From Saccoglossus kowalevskii (taxonomy: Eukaryota; Hemichordata; Enteropneusta; Harrimaniidae): a DNA stretch of 10,706 nucleotides. Of the stretch, positions 7,301 to 10,706 are shown piece after piece. Made by a program: the position numbers and the translations under genes. The notes beneath the pieces were generated by a model that made no database searches, was not told the origin of the DNA, and saw only the letters and a list, made by a program, of their open reading frames with translations. Within the stretch, counting starts at the first letter, position 1, and each line of letters opens with the position of its first letter. The stretch covers positions 341,362 to 352,067 of the forward strand of contig NW_003122909.1 in assembly GCF_000003605.2 (NCBI RefSeq), in the 5' to 3' direction.

Positions 7301-7994
7301 ATGCTGTTTGTTACCACACCTGCTTCAGCTTAAATAACACAAATTCTAAATTTAGCAACAGTATAAAAATAAAATAAAAAAAAACACTTAAATTGTACTG
7401 CTTGAAAAGCCTTTCCATTATGAGGTAGAATCTAAATTCATTTTGTAGCAGAATGAAAACATGTTTGTAGAATGTAAATATATTTTGCAGATAGTAATTC
7501 GTCCTGATTATGTTAGTATGTAATTGTGGCAGCATCCTAGTTTTGTGAAAATCACTGCAAAATAAGAAGAAAAAAGAAAATTTTAGAATGGTTATTATCT
7601 GATCTAGTGTGCGAGAAAGACTGCTGAAATTGGGAAAATTTTTCTAATTGCAGTTTTTCTTTTTTTATTACAGATTGAAGATTATGAAAACCTTGTCAAG
7701 TTGCTTAGCAACAACAATAGTGCAACGGGTGCTGCTGCCCTGGACAATGGCGAAGCTACTGTGGACAACGTTGAAGATACCGTGGACAATGCTGAAGCTC
7801 CCATGGACAACACCCAAGCTACAGTTGAAAAAGAGGGCATCGAACAGATCACCAGCGATGCGACGAAGTTATGCTGCTTGATTGTTCAATATCCATCGGC
7901 TGCAGAGAAAGATGTCGCCATGGATACAGTCTTACAACATTACACAACTATGCTAAATGTGACACCGTATCCCGCTGTTACTCTCGGAAAATGA
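4355..7994 (+). CDS. GADD45: GADD45-family growth-arrest and DNA-damage-inducible protein (spliced)
   Basis: The coding sequence joins 4355-4398, 5241-5348, 5850-5970 and 7674-7994 into 197 residues. GADD45 proteins are small acidic stress adaptors of the L7Ae/L30e/S12e/Gadd45 fold. In vertebrates they bind PCNA, CDK1-cyclin B, p21 and the kinase MAP3K4 in nucleus and cytoplasm. The family match runs along the whole protein: N-terminal MTLED (vertebrate MTLEE), helix MDIAEALSHVLGKA (19-32), core GIYECATLLGKDPESVFLCL (41-60), DVALHMHFTLMKAYCWENEI (68-87), a leucine-rich helix (98-102) and CCLIVQYPS (158-166). It is longer than vertebrate members (about 160-165 residues) because of an acidic repeat insert near 114-148. 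The start has A at -3 and matches the family N-terminus. All donors and acceptors are GT-AG and keep frame. Assignment to the A, B or G subtype is not meaningful, since those are vertebrate duplicates. Confidence 0.93.
4399..5240 (+). other. GADD45 intron 1 (842 bp)
   Basis: This is a GT-AG intron in phase 2, from GTGAGTAG to CTTTTACAG. It contains a perfect AP-1 motif next to a perfect palindrome (separate entry). Two overlapping open frames around 4715-5150, one on each strand, have no recognisable family similarity and I regard them as chance. A second AG at 5249-5250 would shift the frame, so the first AG at 5239-5240 is the acceptor. Confidence 0.85.
4463..4485. promoter_or_regulatory. 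AP-1 motif abutting a 17-bp palindrome in intron 1
   Basis: TGACTCA at 4463-4469 is the exact AP-1 (Jun/Fos) consensus. Sharing its last base is AACGTTTTCAAAACGTT (4469-4485), a perfect inverted repeat of AACGTTTT around a central C. Both sit within 90 bp of the exon 1 donor, a usual place for promoter-proximal intronic control. The match is direct; activity is inference. Confidence 0.4.
5241..5348 (+). CDS. GADD45: GADD45 coding exon 2
   Basis: The exon completes codon 15, encodes residues 16-50, and donates two bases to codon 51. It carries the first helix, MDIAEALSHVLGKA, and the core GIYECATLLG, which corresponds to GVYEAAKLL in vertebrate members. The donor is AAA|GTGAGT, phase 2. The boundary before DPES matches the vertebrate boundary before DPDN as I recall it, so this intron looks ancestral. 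Confidence 0.92.
5349..5849 (+). other. GADD45 intron 2 (501 bp)
   Basis: This is a GT-AG intron, GTGAGTAT to TTTTACAG, in phase 2. Apart from the ERR/NR5A half-site at 5752-5760 I see nothing notable in it. Minus-strand open frames crossing 5309-5663 overlap exon 2 and have no family similarity. Confidence 0.88.
5752..5760 (+). promoter_or_regulatory. Exact ERR/NR5A extended half-site in intron 2
   Basis: TCAAGGTCA is the full nine-base extended half-site recognised by estrogen-related and NR5A-type receptors. Two eight-base versions on the other strand lie upstream of the gene at 3637 and 3657. The string is seen directly; regulation is inferred. Confidence 0.3.
5850..5970 (+). CDS. GADD45: GADD45 coding exon 3
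   Basis: The exon completes codon 51 and encodes residues 52-91. It covers DPESVFLCLLTD, the short acidic turn, and DVALHMHFTLMKAYCWENEI, the most conserved block of the family (vertebrate [20 protein letters not shown]). It ends after RLML at a strong donor, CTG|GTAAGT, in phase 0. Joining to exon 4 aligns gap-free with vertebrate members across RLML|IEDYENLVKLL. Human exon 3 as I recall it runs much further, so this donor is at a different site. Confidence 0.93.
6865..6873 (+). promoter_or_regulatory. C/EBP-ATF (CARE)-like motif in intron 3
   Basis: TGATGTAAT fits the loose amino-acid/integrated-stress element TGATGNAAN. A second match, TGATGTAAA, lies at 7252-7260. In mammals this element binds ATF4 with C/EBP or CHOP. 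The consensus is loose, so two matches in 1.7 kb is only mildly suggestive. Confidence 0.2.
7080..7103 (+). promoter_or_regulatory. Perfect CRE followed by a perfect octamer in intron 3
   Basis: TGACGTCA at 7080-7087 is the full palindromic CREB/ATF site, within the larger palindrome TTGACGTCAA. Eight bases later, ATTTGCAT at 7096-7103 is the exact POU/Oct octamer. TGACCTTT, a nuclear-receptor-like half-site, follows at 7124-7131. Vertebrate GADD45A is known to be controlled by Oct-1 and ATF-family factors, although the Oct-1 sites are in its promoter. Two exact eight-base consensus sites this close is unusual; enhancer activity is inference. Confidence 0.4.
7271..7284. promoter_or_regulatory. 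RFX X-box in intron 3
   Basis: GTTTCCATGGTAAC is a near-symmetrical X-box: GTTTCC and GGTAAC are the two half-sites around AT. RFX factors, conserved across animals, bind this form. Related but imperfect strings occur at 1633-1646 and in the 3' exon near 8146 and 8185. Use by RFX at this gene is inferred. Confidence 0.4.
7674..7994 (+). CDS. GADD45: GADD45 coding exon 4 with stop codon
   Basis: This exon encodes residues 92-197 and the TGA stop at 7992-7994. In order it gives IEDYENLVKLL, an Asn/Ala-rich linker (103-113), four acidic heptads plus a degenerate fifth (114-148), and the conserved C-terminal strand and helix CCLIVQYPS to TVLQHY (158-181). The tail NVTPYPAVTLGK corresponds loosely to the vertebrate WVPVINLPER end. 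Vertebrate genes, as I recall, split this part with an intron before the NPHS segment. Here it is uninterrupted. Confidence 0.92.
   Translation: MEDYENLVKLLSNNNSATGAAALDNGEATVDNVEDTVDNAEAPMDNTQATVEKEGIEQITSDATKLCCLIVQYPSAAEKDVAMDTVLQHYTTMLNVTPYPAVTLGK
7740..7823 (+). repeat. 21-bp coding tandem repeat (four heptads) in GADD45
   Basis: Residues 114-141 are four successive 7-residue units: LDNGEAT, VDNVEDT, VDNAEAP and MDNTQAT. A fifth, VEKEGIE, fits weakly to 7844. Each is a 21-base unit with a shared TGGACAA core, so the array arose by tandem duplication and then diverged. It falls in the acidic, length-variable loop of the family and adds net negative charge. It explains why the protein is about 30 residues longer than vertebrate members. 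Confidence 0.85.
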
Positions 7995-8013
7995 AGACAG
8001 GCAATACGAAAAT

Positions 8014-8134
8014 GTAAGGGCTGTTAATGTTTTACTCTTGTTAGTGATCGGTGTTGTAATGCATAGTTACTGTATCAGTTATTCACCAAATATTACAAGA
8101 AACTTATCTTTGTTCTTGTTCTTTCCTTCTGCAG
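8014..8134 (+). other. Predicted intron 4 in the 3' untranslated region (121 bp)
   Basis: The donor AAT|GTAAGG at 8014 pairs with a strong acceptor, a pyrimidine run ending CTTCTGCAG at 8134. The exon junction would lie 19 nt after the stop, too close for exon-junction-dependent decay as described in vertebrates. The intron lies wholly after the stop, so splicing leaves the protein unchanged. Transcript data would be needed to confirm use. Confidence 0.6.
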
Positions 8135-8594
8135 AAGGCTGCCACTGTTGCTAAGTAACCTGGCCACCTCTAGGTATAACCGACTGTTGCCATGGCCGTT
8201 GCTTCACTTGTGACCTGCCAGATCAGTCCCAAATGTGCTGCCATTGTCTCGTGTACAAGCACGCAAAATGATCCGGTCTATTCACGCACATCTAAGAAAA
8301 TGACGACAGATAGAAGATTTTATATGGCTGTACAATCATCTCGGCTACTAATCATTAATTCTGAGTCATTATTTATGCAGAAATTCTTTTTTTGTCAGTG
8401 CATTTAGAATGCACATGAAGAACAAAAAAACACATTAAAATGAAGAAAAAGAAAGTGGTGAGAAAAAACAATGTATAGTCGTGAAAAAAAAACCTGCTTA
8501 AAAACAAAACAAAAAAACACTGTCTCTTTAGGATTAAGAGTCAATGTACAAGGCTTTGTGATGACTGAAAACTAAAATGCACTCAATAAGTCAC

Positions 8595-8600
8595 AATAAA
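8595..8600 (+). terminator. Proximal AATAAA poly(A) signal candidate
   Basis: Canonical hexamer 461 bases into the 3' exon. The downstream DNA is A-rich and only weakly T/GT-rich, so it may be a minor or unused site. Confidence 0.35.
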
Positions 8601-9063
8601 ATGGGAATGAAGTAATAATGAATGTCAAAATTTGATGATCCAGTATGATTTGGAGAAAACTTTAACATTCAAATATGAAACGTTTAGTCATAAACACCTC
8701 AGCTGTCTTTACAAATTTATCAGGGAAGTCCATATTTTATCGATATTTTCATTAGTGTATGCATATATTCAGGACATTTTACATATACATTCTTTTCTTC
8801 GATCAAATACTGTAAACAGTCAACATTTCGCTGTTAACTGTTGTCAAATTTCTCCATCAGGCATATTGATGGAAGTTCAGGTGTTTTGGGAAATTTGTGT
8901 TTTGCAAAATTAGAGGTAGTTATAGTTGGGTGCGTTCTTGTTTAACTCAGTATTAGTAACTTTGAAGGCTTTGTATTTATTGTTTTTAAAGTTTTTTCCA
9001 ATAACAGTTTTATCTTGTAACATCTTTCTTGCTGTGCATCGAAGGTGTGTATATTAATATAAC

Positions 9064-9069
9064 AATAAA
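9064..9069 (+). terminator. Middle AATAAA poly(A) signal candidate
   Basis: Canonical hexamer followed by T-rich DNA and a GTGTATC to GTTGTC stretch at 9100-9120, which resembles a downstream GU-rich element. This is the best supported of the three. Confidence 0.5.
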
Positions 9070-9295
9070 TATTTGTTTTAATTTATTACACATTTAATAT
9101 GTGTATCAAGGAATGTTGTCATCATCCAATCAGAGCTTGGTGAAAGTCTCAATCTGGTGCTGCCCTTCCCCCTGGATATGAGGGGAGAAATCATGTTCTG
9201 ATAAACTTTAGTAAATTGTATCAATTTCATAGTTCTCAATATATTTTGTGTGTCTATAAAGTATTTAAATTATTTTAACTTTTGACAATTTTAAC

Positions 9296-9301
9296 AATAA
9301 A
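9296..9301 (+). terminator. Distal AATAAA poly(A) signal candidate
   Basis: Canonical hexamer with moderately T-rich DNA after it, about 125 bases before the minisatellite. If used, the 3' exon is nearly 1.2 kb. Confidence 0.4.
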
Positions 9302-9335
9302 CTTGTAATTTCATACTGAACTTTTTATCTATGAG

Positions 9336-9349
9336 AGTTTCACTTTCCT
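9336..9349 (-). promoter_or_regulatory. ISRE-like motif (IRF site)
   Basis: AGTTTCACTTTCCT exactly fits the interferon-stimulated response element pattern AGTTTCNNTTTCNY. On the other strand it contains AGTGAAA, a string also present once per unit in the adjacent minisatellite. Invertebrates have IRF-family factors, but a functional site here is speculation. Confidence 0.25.
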
Positions 9350-9425
9350 CCGCCCCTGTACTTTACAAAGCATGGTTGTGAAGTGGTATGTGTGGTACCA
9401 CATTCGTACCCTTCAACTTTTCTAA

Positions 9426-10706
9426 CTTAGTGAAATGGTTGACTACATCCTTAGTGAAAGTAAAGTGCCCACCTATGCCTTGGTGGATTACACCCTTAGT
9501 GAAAGTAACATGCCCACCCATGCATTGGTTGACTACACCCTTAGTGAAAGTAACATGCTCACCCATGCCTTGGTTGATTACACCCTTAGTGAAAGTAACA
9601 TGCTCACCCATGCCTTGGTTGACTACATCCTTAGTGAAAGTAACATGCCCACCCATGCCTTGGTTGATTACACCCTTAGTGAAAGTAATGTGCCCACCCA
9701 TGCATTGGTTGACTACACCCTTAGTGAAAGTAACTTGCCCACCCATGCCTTGGTTGATTACACCCTTAGTGAAAGTAATGTGCCCACCCATGCCTTGGTT
9801 GATTACAACCTTAGTGAAAGTAAAGTGCTCACCCATGCCTTGGTTGATTACATCCTTAGTGAAAGTAACATGCCCACCCATGCCTTGGTTGATTACATCC
9901 TTAGTGAAAGTAACATGCCCACCCATGCCTTGGTTGATTACACCCTTAGTGAAAGTAACATGCCCACCCATGCCTTGGTTGATTACACCCTTAGTGAAAG
10001 TAAAGTGCCCACCCATGCCTTGGTTGATTACACCCTTAGTGAAAGTAAAGTGCTCACCCATGCATTGGTTGACTACACCCTTAGTGAAAGTAACATGCCC
10101 ACCCATGCATTGGTTGATTACACCCTTAGTGAAAGTAACGTGCCCACCCATGCCTTGGTTGATTACACCCTTAGTGAAAGTAAAGTGCTCACCCATGCCT
10201 TGGTTGATTACACCCTTAGTGAAAGTAACATGCTCACCCATGCCTTGGTTGATTACACCGTTAGTGAAAGTAACATGTCCACCCATGCCTTGGTTGATTA
10301 CACCGTTAGTGAAAGTAAAGTGCTCACCCATGCCTTGGTTGATTACACCCTTAGTAAAAGTAACATGCCCACCCATGCCTTGGTTGATTACACCCTTACT
10401 GAAAGTAACATGCCCATTCATGCCTTGGTTGATTATATCCTTAGTGAAAGTAATGTGCCCACCCATGCCTTGGTTGATTACACCCTCAGTGAAAGTAATG
10501 TGCCCACCCATGCCTTGGTTGATTACACCCTTAGTGAAAGTAAAGTGCTCACCCATGCCTTAGTTGATTACACCCTTAGTGAAAGTAATGTGCCCACCCA
10601 TGCATTGGATGACTACATCCTTAGTGAATGTAACATGCCCACCCATGCCTTGGTTGATTACACCCTTAGTGAAAGTAACGTACCCACCCATGCCTTGGTT
10701 GATTAC
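9426..10706. repeat. 45-bp minisatellite, 28 complete units, runs off the window
   Basis: From 9439 the sequence repeats every 45 bases without a single length change. It gives 28 full units and the start of a 29th at 10699. A truncated unit (9426-9438) forms the left edge. The unit begins TTGATTACACCCTTAGTGAA and ends CCACCCATGCCTTGG. Variation is mostly at five places: GAT/GAC, ACCC/ATCC, AACATG/AAAGTG/AATGTG/AACGTG/AACTTG, TGCCC/TGCTC and GCCT/GCAT. As 45 is divisible by three, a reading frame stays open on both strands for about 390 codons (+ strand 9388-10563, - strand 10556-9363). The 15-residue unit is LVKVTCPPMPWLITP on + and GGHVTFTKGVINQGM on -. I treat these as by-products of the repeat unless transcripts show otherwise. 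Confidence 0.95.

Larger units (their letters stand above)
5971..7673 (+). other. GADD45 intron 3 (1703 bp)
   Basis: This phase-0 GT-AG intron ends in a long T-rich tract and TTACAG. An AG 20 nt upstream (at 7652-7653) is also preceded by pyrimidines but would break the frame. A 14-A run lies at 5993-6006. The stretch 6860-7290 concentrates motif matches listed separately (C/EBP-ATF-like, CRE, octamer, X-box). I see no additional exon, and the protein needs none here. Confidence 0.88.
8135..9320 (+). other. GADD45 3' untranslated exon
   Basis: This is AT-rich and has no credible protein. Short open frames at 8192-8407 and 8632-8913 show no family features. It contains several ATTTA pentamers (8371, 8715, 8975, 9081, 9092, 9263), the core of AU-rich instability elements that are common in stress-response mRNAs. 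They are dispersed rather than overlapping, so the case for a functional element is moderate. The 3' end depends on which poly(A) signal is used. Confidence 0.6.

Noticed and set aside
7457-7466. p53 site AAACATGTTT in intron 3
   Set aside because: It is a perfect half-site and vertebrate GADD45A has its p53 element in intron 3. However, there is no second half-site within 13 bp, and such half-sites are expected about once per 4 kb by chance.
8192-8407. 71-codon ORF in the 3' exon
   Set aside because: Lies after the stop in the 3'UTR, has no similarity to the GADD45 C-terminus or any family I know.
9388-10563. 391-codon plus-strand ORF as a real repetitive protein
   Set aside because: It is almost wholly the 45-bp minisatellite. 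Substitutions change residues drastically (Thr/Lys/Met, Pro/His), and it starts at an arbitrary ATG just before the array. The opposite strand is equally open, as expected from a unit divisible by three with no stops.
9426-10706. CRISPR array
   Set aside because: Units are contiguous 45-mers with no unique spacers, and the window is eukaryotic.

Overview
The window is animal nuclear DNA. It is AT-rich, with GT-AG introns, a long AT-rich 3' untranslated region, AATAAA poly(A) signals and a minisatellite. It holds one recognisable gene: a five-exon GADD45-family gene (stress-induced growth-arrest adaptor) on the + strand. The protein aligns well with vertebrate GADD45 but its third intron falls elsewhere and it carries a private acidic insert. 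I therefore favour a non-vertebrate metazoan, probably a marine invertebrate. The phylum cannot be fixed from the sequence alone.

Layout. Positions 1 to about 4000 are intergenic or upstream DNA with no exon I can defend. They contain a nested palindrome (607-659), a larger decayed inverted repeat resembling a MITE or foldback element (1074-1265) with an (AAC)6 tract, a small hairpin (3876-3900) and a few candidate transcription-factor sites. A TATA-like box lies at 4011-4018. The GADD45 coding exons are 4355-4398, 5241-5348, 5850-5970 and 7674-7994. Joined, they give a 197-residue protein. A further intron (8014-8134) is predicted 19 nt after the stop codon. It is followed by an AT-rich 3' untranslated exon with three AATAAA signals (8595, 9064, 9296). 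From 9426 to the end of the window runs a 45-bp minisatellite with 28 complete units.

Regulation. Introns 1 to 3 contain exact matches to stress-related motifs: AP-1 beside a perfect palindrome in intron 1, an ERR/NR5A half-site in intron 2, and CRE, octamer, C/EBP-ATF-like and RFX X-box motifs in intron 3. Vertebrate GADD45A is also known for intronic control, so these are worth testing, but motif matches alone do not prove function.

The best leads are the 7-residue DN-repeat expansion in the variable GADD45 loop, the changed intron position and 3'UTR intron, the clustered motifs in intron 3, and the minisatellite. The minisatellite is open in one frame on both strands for about 390 codons, and a single G-to-A change closes both frames. 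I found no clear evidence of an entirely new biological system.
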